A DNA stretch of 64,000 nucleotides from CAVTSA01 sp963790575 (GTDB lineage Bacteria; Chloroflexota; Dormibacteria; Dormibacterales; Dormibacteraceae). The position numbers were made by a program, and so were the translations under genes. Under the pieces are notes generated by a model. The model was not told where the DNA came from. It saw nothing but the letters and a program-made list of their open reading frames with translations, and did no database searches. Shown here piece after piece: positions 23,639-35,280 of this stretch (position 1 is its first letter; every line of letters starts with the position of its first letter). The stretch covers positions 186,001 to 250,000 of the forward strand of contig CAWBPD010000001.1 in the NCBI GenBank assembly GCA_963790575.1, written 5' to 3'.

Positions 23639-25138
23639 ATGTCGAAGACGGTGGTGCCGGGGGAGCCGAGGGTCGAGGCGGGGACGCTGGTCTCGACCAA
23701 CCCAGTCAGCGGCCGGGTGGTGGGAAGGTTCCGGATCGCGACTGAGGACGAGGTGCAAGGGGCGGTCGTGCGCGCGCGCGAGGCGGGCACGTGGTGGCGG
23801 GGACTTGGGTTCGAGGGGCGGCGCGCCCGGCTGCGACGCTGGCGGGTGGAGCTGGCACGCCGGCTGGAGGAGATCGCGAATCTGGTCCACGTCGAAGGCG
23901 GCAAGCCGCGCGCGGAGGCGATCGTGGAGACGGTGGCCGCCATCGAGCACATCGACTGGGCCGCGGTCAACGCGCGGCGGGTTCTTCAACCTCGGCGCGT
24001 GCACTCGCGCCTCGTGCTCGTCGAGCATGAAGCACGGCTCGAGTATCAGCCGTTCGGCACCGTCGGTGTGATCGGCCCCTGGAACTATCCGGTGCTGACC
24101 CCGGTCGGCTCCCTTGTCTACGCGCTGGCTGCCGGCAACGCGGTCGTCTTCAAACCCAGCGAGTACACGCCGGCCGCCGGCCAGTGGCTGGTGGACTCGT
24201 TCCGCCGCGCCGTCCCTGAGCAGCCTGTTTTACAGATCGTCCACGGGGCAGGCGAGGTGGGGGCCGCGCTCTGCCGGGCGGGGTTGGACAAGCTCGCGTT
24301 CACGGGATCGACGGCGACCGCCAAGCGGGTGATGGCCGCCTGCGCCGAGACGCTGACACCGGTGCTCATCGAAGCCGGCGGCAAGGACGCCCTGCTGGTG
24401 GACGAGGACGCGGACCTGGAGGCGGCCGCCGACGCCTGTTGCTGGGGGGCGATGACGAACGCGGGACAGACCTGCCTGGGGATCGAGCGCGCGTATGTCG
24501 TGGACTCGCGCTACGACGACTTCCTCAACGCCCTGCTCACGCGCGCCCGGCGTCTCCGGGTGGGAGACGGCGCCGACGCCGACCTGGGCCCGATCACGAT
24601 GCCGGGTCAGCTGGAGGTGATCCGGCGCCACCTGCAGGATGCCGTGGATCGGGGCGGACGGGCGGTTCTGGGCGGTCCGGAGGCGGTGCGACCGCCCTAT
24701 GTGTGGCCGACCATCCTGGTCGACGTCCCTGACGAGGCGGCGGCGATGACCGAGGAGACCTTCGGCCCCACGCTCGCGGTCACCCGCGTGCACGACCTGG
24801 ACGAGGCGGTGAGGCGAGCGAACGCGGTGCGCTACGGCCTGGGCGGCGCGGTGTTCGGGCGCGCGCACGCGATGGAGGGGGCATCGGCACTCCGCACGGG
24901 CATGGCGTCGGTCAACTCGGCGTTGGCGTTCGTCGGCATGGCCAGCCTGCCCTTTGGAGGCGTCGGGGACTCGGGCTTCGGCCGCACCCACGGTGACGAT
25001 GGACTGCGGGAGTTCAGCCGGCCCAAGGCGATCACCCGGCGCCGCGGCCCCTCTCTGCTGCCCACGATGACGTTCGACCGCCGGCCCTGGCAGGTGGACT
25101 TGCTGGTGCGCCTGATCCGGCTTCGCTACGGGCGGTGA
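23639..25138 (+). CDS. NAD(P)-dependent aldehyde dehydrogenase
   Basis: A 499-residue member of the aldehyde dehydrogenase superfamily, which oxidises aldehydes to acids. The Asn of GPWNYPVLTPVG, the Lys of FKPSEYTP and the Gly-motif FTGSTATAKRV form the cofactor site. The general base Glu is in LIEAGGKDALLV, and the catalytic Cys is in NAGQTCLGIERAYV. The C-terminal SLPFGGVGDSGFGRTHGDDGLREFSRPKAI is standard. It resembles the succinate-semialdehyde/aliphatic aldehyde groups, but the substrate is not determinable. Its stop is 15 bases from the end of the convergent VOC gene. Confidence 0.9.
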   Translation: MSKTVVPGEPRVEAGTLVSTNPVSGRVVGRFRIATEDEVQGAVVRAREAGTWWRGLGFEGRRARLRRWRVELARRLEEIANLVHVEGGKPRAEAIVETVAAIEHIDWAAVNARRVLQPRRVHSRLVLVEHEARLEYQPFGTVGVIGPWNYPVLTPVGSLVYALAAGNAVVFKPSEYTPAAGQWLVDSFRRAVPEQPVLQIVHGAGEVGAALCRAGLDKLAFTGSTATAKRVMAACAETLTPVLIEAGGKDALLVDEDADLEAAADACCWGAMTNAGQTCLGIERAYVVDSRYDDFLNALLTRARRLRVGDGADADLGPITMPGQLEVIRRHLQDAVDRGGRAVLGGPEAVRPPYVWPTILVDVPDEAAAMTEETFGPTLAVTRVHDLDEAVRRANAVRYGLGGAVFGRAHAMEGASALRTGMASVNSALAFVGMASLPFGGVGDSGFGRTHGDDGLREFSRPKAITRRRGPSLLPTMTFDRRPWQVDLLVRLIRLRYGR

Positions 25139-25153
25139 GCCGACGCAGGACCG

Positions 25154-25582
25154 TCAGCCGACGCAGAACTCGTTGCCCTCGGGGTCTTGCATCACGATCG
25201 AGAAGTCCTGGAAGGGCCCGAACTGCTCGTCGTTGATGCGCATACGGCGAGCACCCAGGAGTTCCAGCAGTTGGGCCTGGGCCTCGGCACGATCGGGCCC
25301 CACGTGCAGGTCGAGGTGGAGGCGGTTCTTCACGGTCTTCGGCTCCGGCACGCGCTGAAAGTAGAGGCGGGGCCGGCGTCCCTCGGGGTCGATCACCGCG
25401 CAGCGCTGGTTGATCTGATCCTCACGTAGGCCCTGCGCCCGCATCTCTCGCACGGTCTCCTGGTCCCACGTCCACTGCTTCTGATAGGCGAGAGCCTGAG
25501 CCCAGAAAGACGCCAGCGAATCCGGGTCACGGCAGTCGATGACGATCTGGATACCAGGCGCCGAGGTGCTTTCTTCCTCCAT
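25154..25582 (-). CDS. VOC (glyoxalase-like) family protein
   Basis: A 142-residue protein with two beta-alpha-beta-beta-beta halves typical of the vicinal-oxygen-chelate fold: IQIVIDCRDPDSLASFWAQAL at the start, RLYFQRVPEPKTVKNRLHLDLHV in the middle and FSIVMQDPEGNEFCVG at the end. The LHLDLHV and EGNEFCV pairs are the usual glyoxalase_6-type signatures. ATG 25582 is chosen over a start 38 codons upstream, which would overlap the ribokinase gene and lacks conservation. Its function is unknown; such proteins include small-molecule dioxygenases and antibiotic-resistance binders. Confidence 0.8.
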   Translation of the reverse strand: MEEESTSAPGIQIVIDCRDPDSLASFWAQALAYQKQWTWDQETVREMRAQGLREDQINQRCAVIDPEGRRPRLYFQRVPEPKTVKNRLHLDLHVGPDRAEAQAQLLELLGARRMRINDEQFGPFQDFSIVMQDPEGNEFCVG

Positions 25583-25623
25583 CAAGTGGATCTTAGAACA
25601 TGCGTTCGGGTAGGTCAAGCAAC

Positions 25624-26526
25624 CTACGCCCGCCAGCTCTCGAGCTCCGCCAGGGTGGCGTACGAGGCTTGAGCCCCCGGCCTGCTCGCGGACCACGCGG
25701 CTGCCCGCGCTGCGAAGTGCGCCGCGTGGATGAGCGAGGCGCCGCCGGCGAGACGGGCCGCCAGCGCGCCGGTGAAGGCGTCGCCCGCGCCGGTGGTGTC
25801 GACCGCGGTTACCGGGATGGCCTCGATCGGCGTCAGGTCCCCCTCCTCGAGGGCCACCGCTCCCGCGCTGCCCAGGGTCACGATCGCCGGGGGGAGCCCA
25901 CGCTGCCGCAGGCGCGTCGCGGCGCCGGCCCAGTCGTCGCGCACGTCGAGCAGGTCCGCCGCCTCGCTCTCGTTGAGCAGGAGGACGTCGACCGCGGACA
26001 GCAGGCGGTCCGGGATGGGGGCGGCGGGAGAGGGATTGAGCAGCACCCGCGTCCGCCCCTCCCGCGCCAGCCGCGCCGCCTCCACCACGGTGTCCATCGG
26101 GATCTCGAAGCAGAGGCAGAGTACGGCCGCTCCCTGCAGCAGCTCCGCCAGCTTGGCGGTCAGACGGTCCGGTGTCAGCTCACCGTTGGCGCCCGCGGAG
26201 ATCACGATGGTGTTCTCGCCTGCCCCGTCCACCGTGATCATGGCCGTGCCGGTGGCGACCTCAGGCAGTCGCAGCACTGACCCCACCTCGACGCCCGCCC
26301 GGCGCAGCTCGCGCAAGAGCAGGTCCCCATGGTCGTCCCGGCCCACGGCGCCGACCATCGCCACCGTGGCGCCGAGTCGTGCCGCGGCCGCCGCCTGGTT
26401 CGCGCTCTTTCCGCCCGGAGCGACCACCAGGGGAGATCCGCGCACCGTCTCGCCAGGCCGGGGCAACCGCTCGGTGCGCACCGTGAGGTCCGCGTTGAGC
26501 GACCCCACCACGACCACTCGGCCCAC
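25624..26526 (-). CDS. rbsK: Ribokinase-like PfkB family carbohydrate kinase
   Basis: A ~300-residue PfkB-family kinase, most like ribokinase, which phosphorylates ribose with ATP. The N-terminal sugar-binding motif is GSLNADLTVRTERLPRPGETV followed by PGGKSANQAAAAARLG. The ATP-binding/catalytic block is AVDTTGAGDAFTGALAARL with the catalytic Asp. GTG 26526 gives the normal start VGRVVVVGSLNADL; GTG 26559 would add 11 residues. No other ribose-utilisation genes are nearby, so ribose salvage or another sugar or nucleoside are all possible. Confidence 0.83.
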   Translation of the reverse strand: MGRVVVVGSLNADLTVRTERLPRPGETVRGSPLVVAPGGKSANQAAAAARLGATVAMVGAVGRDDHGDLLLRELRRAGVEVGSVLRLPEVATGTAMITVDGAGENTIVISAGANGELTPDRLTAKLAELLQGAAVLCLCFEIPMDTVVEAARLAREGRTRVLLNPSPAAPIPDRLLSAVDVLLLNESEAADLLDVRDDWAGAATRLRQRGLPPAIVTLGSAGAVALEEGDLTPIEAIPVTAVDTTGAGDAFTGALAARLAGGASLIHAAHFAARAAAWSASRPGAQASYATLAELESWRA

Positions 26527-26580
26527 GGGGCTGAGCGTAACCCGGCCAGAAGCTTGCACCCTTCATGGTATTTTTCCGCC

Positions 26581-26826
26581 ATGCGTACCACCATTGATGC
26601 TGCCGGTCGAATGGTGATACCGAAGACGCTCCGCGACGCGCTGGCGCTGAGCCCCGAGACGCCGCTGGAGATCGTCGAGCGTGACGGCAGCCTGATCATC
26701 GAGCCGGCTTCCCTCGAGATGCATCTGGAGGATCACGGACAAGGGCCGTTCGCGGTTCCCGATCGACCGCTTCCACCGTTGACCGCGGCCCAGGTGCGGG
26801 ACGCCCTCGAGGCCACGCGCCGTTGA
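26581..26826 (+). CDS. AbrB/MazE-type antitoxin (VapB-like)
   Basis: An 81-residue protein with an N-terminal SpoVT-AbrB swapped-hairpin DNA-binding domain (MRTTIDAAGRMVIPKTLRDALAL) and an acidic C-terminal tail that would wrap the toxin. It overlaps the next gene, a PIN-domain toxin, by four bases, the classical antitoxin-toxin order. As in other VapBC systems it probably represses its own promoter. The ATG lies 6 bases after TATTTT and has no clear Shine-Dalgarno. Confidence 0.85.
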   Translation: MRTTIDAAGRMVIPKTLRDALALSPETPLEIVERDGSLIIEPASLEMHLEDHGQGPFAVPDRPLPPLTAAQVRDALEATRR

Positions 26827-27236
26827 CCCTGACTGTCGACTCGAGCGTCATCGCGGCGGCCTTCGCGGGCTGGCATGAGGATCACGAGCTCGCACTCCAA
26901 ACCCTCGCGACCAGCCGCCCCCGGCTGATAGGCCACTGTGCCCTGGAGTCTTACTCGGTGCTGACGCGGCTCCCCTACCCGCACCGCGCTCCGGGCTCGC
27001 TGGTGGCCGAGTTCCTTGCCGCGCAGTTCCCGGAGGCACCTCTCGGCCCCTCGCCGGGACTCTGGGCGTCGGCTTTGGGCGTCTTTCGCGAGGCCGGGAT
27101 CCGTGGCGGCGCGGTGTACGACGGATTGGTGGGGCTGGTGGCCGCCGAAAACGACCTCGAGTTACTGAGCCTGGACCGGCGCGCGGGGCCCACCTACCGC
27201 GCGTGCGGCGTCGCCTACCGACTGTTGCGGCCCTGA
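26823..27236 (+). CDS. PIN-domain toxin (VapC-like ribonuclease)
   Basis: A 137-residue PIN-domain protein. Conserved acidic residues that bind Mg are present: Asp in LTVDSSVIAAAF, Glu in ALESYSVLTRLP, Asp in VYDGLVGLVAAEND, and Asp in LLSLDRRA. VapC proteins cleave tRNA or rRNA when freed from the antitoxin. The TTG start at 26823 overlaps the antitoxin stop (TTGA), implying coupled translation. Confidence 0.83.
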   Translation: MTLTVDSSVIAAAFAGWHEDHELALQTLATSRPRLIGHCALESYSVLTRLPYPHRAPGSLVAEFLAAQFPEAPLGPSPGLWASALGVFREAGIRGGAVYDGLVGLVAAENDLELLSLDRRAGPTYRACGVAYRLLRP

Positions 27237-27257
27237 CCGGGCAACAGGACCGGGTCG

Positions 27258-27318
27258 TTGGTGCACCAAGCACCCACTCCGGTGCTCGAAAGACGGCTGT
27301 TGGTGCACTGTGCACCAA
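27258..27318. repeat. D42 dyad element (TTGGTGCACCAA class)
   Basis: TTGGTGCACCAA at 27258-27269 is repeated as an expanded palindrome TTGGTGCACTGTGCACCAA from 27300; the shared TTGGTGCAC parts start exactly 42 bases apart. It lies in the 249-base gap between vapC and rpsL. The rest of that gap holds a possible -10 box, TAGACT, at 27410-27415 and the rpsL leader. Confidence 0.75.
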
Positions 27319-27485
27319 CGGCCCACTCTCACGCCGTCAATGGCCTGTGTTTCGGCGCACGGCCTGCGGGGGAGAATTCCTGAGCCCGACGAGTTCACTG
27401 CAGATGCGGTAGACTAGCGGGCTGTCGCCCACGCGGTTGTTGCCGCCTGGGAGTAATTAGGCCTGCATCAAGCGCGGAGAAAGTA

Positions 27486-27860
27486 TTGCCGACTATTCAG
27501 CAGCTGGTTCGAGTCGGCCGCAAGCCTGCGGTCAAGAAGTCGAAGTCGCCTGCGCTCCGGGGTTCGCCCCAGCGGCGCGGTGTCTGCGTGCGCGTGTACA
27601 CAGCGACTCCGAAGAAGCCGAACTCGGCGCTGCGAAAGGTCGCCCGCGTGCGTCTGACCACGGGCATCGAGGTCACCGCGTACATCCCGGGCATCGGTCA
27701 CAACCTCCAGGAGCACTCCAACGTGCTGATCCGCGGGGGTCGTGTCAAGGACATGCCCGGTGTCCGCTACCACATCATCCGCGGCACGCTCGACACGGCC
27801 GGCACCCGCAACCGCAAGCAGGGGCGCTCCAAGTACGGCGCCAAGCGGGAGAAGAGGTAG
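27486..27860 (+). CDS. rpsL: 30S ribosomal protein S12
   Basis: S12 monitors codon-anticodon fit in the decoding centre. The 124-residue protein has PTIQQLVRVGRKP, TATPKKPNSALRKVARVRL with the lysines linked to streptomycin sensitivity intact, and GGRVKDMPGVRYHIIRG. TTG 27486, preceded by GGAGAAAG, is the only reasonable start. It opens the str part of the ribosomal supercluster and is followed after 2 bases by rpsG. Confidence 0.97.
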   Translation: MPTIQQLVRVGRKPAVKKSKSPALRGSPQRRGVCVRVYTATPKKPNSALRKVARVRLTTGIEVTAYIPGIGHNLQEHSNVLIRGGRVKDMPGVRYHIIRGTLDTAGTRNRKQGRSKYGAKREKR

Positions 27861-27862
27861 CC

Positions 27863-28333
27863 ATGCCGCGACGCAATCGGCCGCAGCGCCGGCGCATCGC
27901 CCCGGACCCGGTTTACAACTCCGAGCAGGTCAGCAAGTTCGTCAACATCGTGATGCGTGACGGCAAGCGCTCGACCGCGCAGAAGGTGACCTACGACGCG
28001 CTCCGCCAGGCGGGCCGCCTGTCACGCCGGGAACCGCTGGAGGTGTTCGACCTCGCGCTTCGGAACGCCACCCCGCAGCTGGAGGTGAAGCCCCGACGCG
28101 TCGGCGGCGCCACCTACCAGGTGCCGATGGAGGTGCGACCGGAGCGCCGGCTGGCGCTGGCGCGGCGCTGGATCGTGCGCTTCGCGCGACAGCGCGGCGG
28201 GCGGAGCATGGCCGACCGGCTGGCCCACGAGTTCGCGGACGCCGCGAACAACACCGGCGGGGCGGTACGGCGCAAGGAAGAGACCCACCGGATGGCTGAG
28301 TCCAACAAGGCGTTCAGCCACTTCCGGTATTGA
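27863..28333 (+). CDS. rpsG: 30S ribosomal protein S7
   Basis: S7 nucleates assembly of the 30S head. The 156-residue protein has the normal length, with PRRNRPQRRRIAPDP at the start, VNIVMRDGKRSTAQKV, then EVKPRRVGGATYQVPMEVRPERR and a C-terminal HRMAESNKAFSHFRY. It sits between rpsL and fusA as in most bacteria. Confidence 0.97.
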   Translation: MPRRNRPQRRRIAPDPVYNSEQVSKFVNIVMRDGKRSTAQKVTYDALRQAGRLSRREPLEVFDLALRNATPQLEVKPRRVGGATYQVPMEVRPERRLALARRWIVRFARQRGGRSMADRLAHEFADAANNTGGAVRRKEETHRMAESNKAFSHFRY

Positions 28334-28355
28334 GAGCAGAAAGAGGATCACGGCA

Positions 28356-30431
<2,076 letters not shown>

Positions 30432-30502
30432 GCCCACGGATGTTGCGCCCTACCCGGGCGGCCGAGCGTTATCGGGCAGAGAGCTGAGGAGGCTTAACAC
30501 CA

Positions 30503-31687
<1,185 letters not shown>

Positions 31688-31897
31688 ACATGGGACAACT
31701 CGGGTCGTTCGCCGCTGAGGAGATCGGTCGCATCGCGACGGTCGCCGCGTGCGTGGCGGCCCGGGACCGCGTTGGAGCGAAGGGCATCGAACCTGGAGTG
31801 GCAGGGCGCGGCGACGCGCCGGCCACGCCGGGGCGCCCGGCATGGCTAGAAGGGGCAGCCGGAGCCCCCGGCAACTGACGAGAGGAACTAAGGAGCG
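31688..31897 (+). promoter_or_regulatory. tuf-rpsJ spacer, likely leader of the S10 block
   Basis: This is the longest gap in the ribosomal supercluster apart from the repeat regions. It is GC-rich with several potential hairpins (for example GGCGCGGCGACGCGCC near 31806) and ends in AGGAACTAAGGAGCG, a clear Shine-Dalgarno for rpsJ. It contains a 62-codon open frame starting at 31690 that has no ribosome-binding site and no recognisable protein; I do not call it a gene. A regulatory leader for S10 is inferred from position. Confidence 0.35.
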
Positions 31898-32212
31898 ATG
31901 TCCCCCACAGCGCAGAAGATCAGGATTCGGCTCAAGGCCTACGACCACAAGGTCCTTGACCAGGCCGCCGACAAGATCGTTGACACGGCCAAGCGTGCGA
32001 ACGCGCGCACGGCCGGTCCCATCCCGCTGCCGACCGAGATCAACAAGATGACGGTGATCCGTGCGCCGTTCATCGACAAGGACTCGCGCGAGCAGTTCGA
32101 GATGCGGACCCACAAGCGGATCATCGACATCCTGGACCCCAACCCGCGGGTGGTGGATTCGCTGATGCGCCTCAACCTGCCCGCCGGCGTGGCCATCGAG
32201 ATCAAACTGTGA
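31898..32212 (+). CDS. rpsJ: 30S ribosomal protein S10
   Basis: S10 of the 30S head, also known as antitermination factor NusE. The 104-residue protein has KIRIRLKAYDHKVLDQAADKIVDTAKR, GPIPLPTEINKMTVIRAPFIDKDSREQFEMRTHKR and LPAGVAIEIKL, all typical. AAGGAG lies just upstream. The stop overlaps the GTG of rplC (GTGA), where an H-element is inserted. Confidence 0.97.
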   Translation: MSPTAQKIRIRLKAYDHKVLDQAADKIVDTAKRANARTAGPIPLPTEINKMTVIRAPFIDKDSREQFEMRTHKRIIDILDPNPRVVDSLMRLNLPAGVAIEIKL

Positions 32213-32889
32213 ATTCCCCACGAAACTCCGCAAGCTCCGTTTCGCGGGGTCGCCAAAATCGCAAAGGCTTGGTCGCCCGCAAGCGGGGCACGACACAGCT
32301 CTTCAACGCCGACGGCACGCTGTCGGCGGTGACGGTCCTGGAAGCGGGACCCTGCACCGTGCTCGACCTGCGCACCGAGGAGCGCGACGGCTACCAGGCG
32401 GCGCGGATCGCGTTCGAGCCGGTCGACCGGCGGCGGCTGACGAAGCCGGTCGCCGGGGAGTACAAGGCCCGTTCCGTCGACCCGCACCGCAAGGTCGTCG
32501 AGTTCCGGAACTTCACGGGTGTGGAGTCGGGGCAGGAGCTGAAGGCCGATCTCTTCAGCGAGGGCGAGCTGGTCGACGTGACCGGCACCTCCAAGGGGAA
32601 GGGCTTCCAGGGCATGGTCAAGCGCCACAACTTCGGGCGCGGCCCCGAGAGCCACGGCTCGATGAACGTGCGAAAGCCCGGTTCGATCGGCGCCACCAAT
32701 GCCGCGCGCGTGGTGAGGGGCCTGCGGATGGCGGGCCACATGGGTGCGGAGACCAGCACCGTGCAGGCCCTGCGCGTGGTGCGCGTCGACCCGGAGCGGA
32801 ACCTGCTGCTCGTGCACGGGTCGGTCCCCGGCGCGCGCGGCGAGGTCGTCGTCGTCCGCGGTTCGGTCAAGCAGAGGACGGCGAAATGA
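32209..32889 (+). CDS. rplC: 50S ribosomal protein L3 with an H-element-encoded N-terminus
   Basis: L3 binds near the peptidyl-transferase centre. The conserved protein begins at KGLVARKRGTTQLF (about residue 19); the normal L3 start is MKGILGRKLGMTQ. The first ~17 residues (NSPRNSASSVSRGR) are translated from an H-element. No ATG or GTG lies between the repeat and the core, so GTG 32209 (overlapping the rpsJ stop) is the likely start. TTG within KGL is a weak alternative. The core has KGFQGMVKRHNFGRGPESHGSMNVRKPGSIGA. Total length is 226. Confidence 0.94.
   Translation: MNSPRNSASSVSRGRQNRKGLVARKRGTTQLFNADGTLSAVTVLEAGPCTVLDLRTEERDGYQAARIAFEPVDRRRLTKPVAGEYKARSVDPHRKVVEFRNFTGVESGQELKADLFSEGELVDVTGTSKGKGFQGMVKRHNFGRGPESHGSMNVRKPGSIGATNAARVVRGLRMAGHMGAETSTVQALRVVRVDPERNLLLVHGSVPGARGEVVVVRGSVKQRTAK
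32212..32254 (+). repeat. H-element at the rpsJ-rplC junction
   Basis: Follows the TGA stop of rpsJ after three bases. The arms CCCCACGAAAC and GTTTCGCGGGG form the stem. It is read in rplC in the frame giving SPRNSASSVSRGR. Confidence 0.85.
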
Positions 32890-33860
32890 GCGTCGATGTC
32901 ATGGACGCCGAAGCCCGGACTTCGCTGGTGGCCGAGGTCTTCGACGCCGGCGGCAAGCGGTCCGCCGAGATCGATCTCCCGGCCAGCGTGTTCGGCGTGG
33001 AACCGAACATGGCGGTGATGCACCAGGCCTATCTGCGCCAGCTGGCGAACGCGAGGCAGGGTACGGCCGCGACCAAGACGCGCGGGGACGTGCGGGGTGG
33101 GGGCGCCAAGCCTTACCGCCAGAAGGGCACCGGTCGCGCCCGTCACGGGTCCAACCGCGAGCCGTCGATGGTCGGTGGTGGGACGGTGTTCGGGCCGCAA
33201 CCGCGCAGCTTCCGGCAGGACATGCCGCGCAAGATGCGGCGCCTGGCGCTGCGCTCGGCGCTCAGCGTCAAGGCGCAGGAGGGTCGGGTCCGCGTGCTGG
33301 AGGGCTTCGACCTCGAGGAGCCGAGCACGGGCGAGATCGCGGACCTGCTGCGCTCGGCGGGCGTCGAACAGACCGCGCTGGTAGTGCTGGCCGCTTCGAA
33401 CCTGGCCGTCCAGCGCTCGGTCAGCAACCTGCCTTGGGCGAAGGCCGTGCTGTGGAGCAACCTCAACCTGTACGACCTCTTCACGCACGACGAGCTGCTG
33501 GTCCAGAAGGGTGCCCTGGAGGCGCTTTGGGAGACCTTCGGCGCCGAGGACGGGTCGAGCTACGACGCGGATGCCGCCACCCGTGCGGTCGAGGTCACCG
33601 AAGCGGACCGCGCGGCCGAGGCCGAGGACGAAGAGCCGGCGCCGATCGAGGGCGAGAGTCAGGCCGAGACCGCGGACGTGAAGGACGAGGAGGCCTCGCA
33701 GGAGGCCACCGACGACGAGGCCGCGGACGACGAGCCCACCAACCCAGACTCACCCCACGAGGCTCCACAAGCTCCGCCTCGCGGGGACCCTGAGGACCCA
33801 CCCCGTGAAACTCCGCAAGCTCCGTTTCACGGGGACCCTGGGAAGGAGGACGACCGATGA
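32886..33860 (+). CDS. rplD: 50S ribosomal protein L4 with a long acidic, repeat-bearing C-terminal tail
   Basis: L4 lines the peptide exit tunnel. The normal core occupies residues 1 to about 218 (VRGGGAKPYRQKGTGRARHGSNREPSMVGGG is the tunnel loop region). The tail to residue 324 is very acidic (Glu/Asp/Ala) and ends with two H-element peptides, SPHEAPQAPPRGDP and PRETPQAPFHGDPG. Typical L4 is about 205-215 residues, so roughly 105 residues are extra. The frame is unbroken to a stop that overlaps the rplW start, so the tail must be translated. Confidence 0.95.
   Translation: MSVDVMDAEARTSLVAEVFDAGGKRSAEIDLPASVFGVEPNMAVMHQAYLRQLANARQGTAATKTRGDVRGGGAKPYRQKGTGRARHGSNREPSMVGGGTVFGPQPRSFRQDMPRKMRRLALRSALSVKAQEGRVRVLEGFDLEEPSTGEIADLLRSAGVEQTALVVLAASNLAVQRSVSNLPWAKAVLWSNLNLYDLFTHDELLVQKGALEALWETFGAEDGSSYDADAATRAVEVTEADRAAEAEDEEPAPIEGESQAETADVKDEEASQEATDDEAADDEPTNPDSPHEAPQAPPRGDPEDPPRETPQAPFHGDPGKEDDR
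33748..33840 (+). repeat. Two tandem H-elements in the 3' end of rplD
   Basis: Copy one (about 33748-33790) has arms CCCCACGAGGC and GCCTCGCGGGG; copy two (33798-33840) has CCCCGTGAAAC and GTTTCACGGGG. The outer C-G pairs of copy two have changed together (ACG/CGC to GTG/CAC), keeping the stem. Both are read in the PHETPQAP frame. Confidence 0.88.
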
Positions 33861-34165
33861 GCCGGCCACCAGTCCAGGTGGTGTTCGGCCCCGTGATCAC
33901 CGAGAAGGCCTACTCCCTCTACCAGGAGGGCCGCTACACCTTCAAGGTCGCGCGTAACGCGACCAAGCCAGAGATCGCCCGCGCTCTCGAGGAGCACTAT
34001 GCGGACCAGCAGGTGAAGGTGATGGCGGTGAACACCGTGAACCGGCGTGGGAAGACCCGCCGGACCGGCCGGCGCGGCGTCACCGGACGCACCTCCAGCT
34101 ACAAGAAAGCAGTTGTCACCCTGGCACCCGGGCAGCGGCTCGAGGGCCTCTTCGGGAGCCTGTGA
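33857..34165 (+). CDS. rplW: 50S ribosomal protein L23
   Basis: L23 sits at the tunnel exit and docks SRP and trigger factor. The 102-residue protein has VVFGPVITEKAYSLYQEGRYTFKVARNATKPEIARALEEHY and NRRGKTRRTGRRGVTGRTSSYKKAVVTL. It overlaps rplD by four bases and rplB by one. Confidence 0.96.
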   Translation: MSRPPVQVVFGPVITEKAYSLYQEGRYTFKVARNATKPEIARALEEHYADQQVKVMAVNTVNRRGKTRRTGRRGVTGRTSSYKKAVVTLAPGQRLEGLFGSL

Positions 34166-34995
34166 TGCCGGTCAAGAAGTACAAGCCGACCAGCCCTGGC
34201 CGCCGTTTCATGGCGACCGCCGACTTCAGCGAGATCACGGCCTCGGAGCCGGAGAAGTCGCTCACGGAGCCGCTGCAGAATCACGCCGGCCGGAACGTCA
34301 AGGGCAAGATCACAGTCCGTCATCGCGAGGGCCGGGGGCGGCGGCTCTACCGCCGCATCGACTTCCGGCGCGACAAGTTCGGGGTGCCGGGCAAGGTGGC
34401 GACCATCGAGTACGACCCCAACCGGACCGCGCGCATCGCGCTGATCCACTACCAGGACGGCGAGAAGCGCTACATCGTGGCTCCGCTCGGCCTGCGGGTC
34501 GGTGATCAGCTGATGAGCGGGCCAAACGCGCCGGTGCGGGTCGGCAACGCGATGCCCCTGGCGCGAATCCCGCTCGGTTCCACGATTCACAACCTCGAGG
34601 TGACGCTGGGCCGCGGAGCACAGCTGGTCCGCTCCGCGGGCGCCGCCGCACAGCTGCTCGCCAAAGAGGGCGACTACGCGGTGATCCGCATGCCGAGCTC
34701 GGAGCTCCGGCGGGTGCACATCCGCTGCATGGCCACCATCGGCCAGGTCGGGAACCTCGACCACGAGAACGAGGCGGGCGGCAAGGCCGGACGCTCGCGT
34801 TGGGTCGGCAAACGGCCCGCGGTGCGCGGGTCGACCATGAACCCGGCCGACCACCCGCACGGTGGTGGTGAGGGCAAGACCGGCCCGGGCGGCAATCCGA
34901 AGACGCCCTGGGGCAAGCCCGCGCTGGGCCTGCGCACGCGCAATCAGAAAAAGGATTCGTCGAAGTTGATCATCCGGCGCCGAGGCAAGAAGTAA
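34165..34995 (+). CDS. rplB: 50S ribosomal protein L2
   Basis: L2 is needed for subunit joining and peptidyl-transferase activity. The 276-residue protein has KKYKPTSPGRRFMA, GRNVKGKITVRHREGRGRRLYR, VARIPLGSTIHNLE-like LARIPLGSTIHNLEVTLGRGAQLVRSAG and the catalytic-loop MNPADHPHGGGEGK. ATG 34165 overlaps the rplW stop; an in-frame GTG at 34162 would add one residue. Confidence 0.97.
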   Translation: MPVKKYKPTSPGRRFMATADFSEITASEPEKSLTEPLQNHAGRNVKGKITVRHREGRGRRLYRRIDFRRDKFGVPGKVATIEYDPNRTARIALIHYQDGEKRYIVAPLGLRVGDQLMSGPNAPVRVGNAMPLARIPLGSTIHNLEVTLGRGAQLVRSAGAAAQLLAKEGDYAVIRMPSSELRRVHIRCMATIGQVGNLDHENEAGGKAGRSRWVGKRPAVRGSTMNPADHPHGGGEGKTGPGGNPKTPWGKPALGLRTRNQKKDSSKLIIRRRGKK

Positions 34996-35280
34996 ATGTC
35001 GCGCTCACTCAAGAAAGGGCCCTACATTGACCCCAAGCTGCAGGTGAAGATCGAGCGGCTCAACCAGAGCCGCCAGAAGCGCGTCGTCCGCACCTGGGCG
35101 CGACGCTCGACGATCTTCCCCGAGATGGTCGGGCATACCGTCGGCGTCCACGACGGTCGCAAGCACGTGCCCGTCTTCATCAGCGAGAACATGGTGGGCC
35201 ACAAGTTGGGCGAGTTCGCCCCCACCCGCCACTTCCGTGGCCACGTGGCGAGGTCCGAGAAGCAGAGCCGGGTGCGCTGA
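34996..35280 (+). CDS. rpsS: 30S ribosomal protein S19
   Basis: S19 of the 30S head. The 94-residue protein starts MSRSLKKGPYIDPKL and contains RRSTIFPEMVGHTVGVHDGRKHVPVFISENMVGHKLGEFAPTRHFRGH, a textbook match. The ATG directly follows the rplB stop; the rplV start overlaps its TGA. Confidence 0.97.
   Translation: MSRSLKKGPYIDPKLQVKIERLNQSRQKRVVRTWARRSTIFPEMVGHTVGVHDGRKHVPVFISENMVGHKLGEFAPTRHFRGHVARSEKQSRVR

Noticed and set aside
25583..25696. A 38-codon N-terminal extension of the VOC protein
   Set aside because: It would overlap the end of the ribokinase gene and has no conserved content. ATG 25582 starts a complete VOC fold.
31690..31878. A 62-codon open frame between tuf and rpsJ
   Set aside because: No ribosome-binding site, no family resemblance, and the region looks like a GC-rich leader. 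I kept it as leader sequence.
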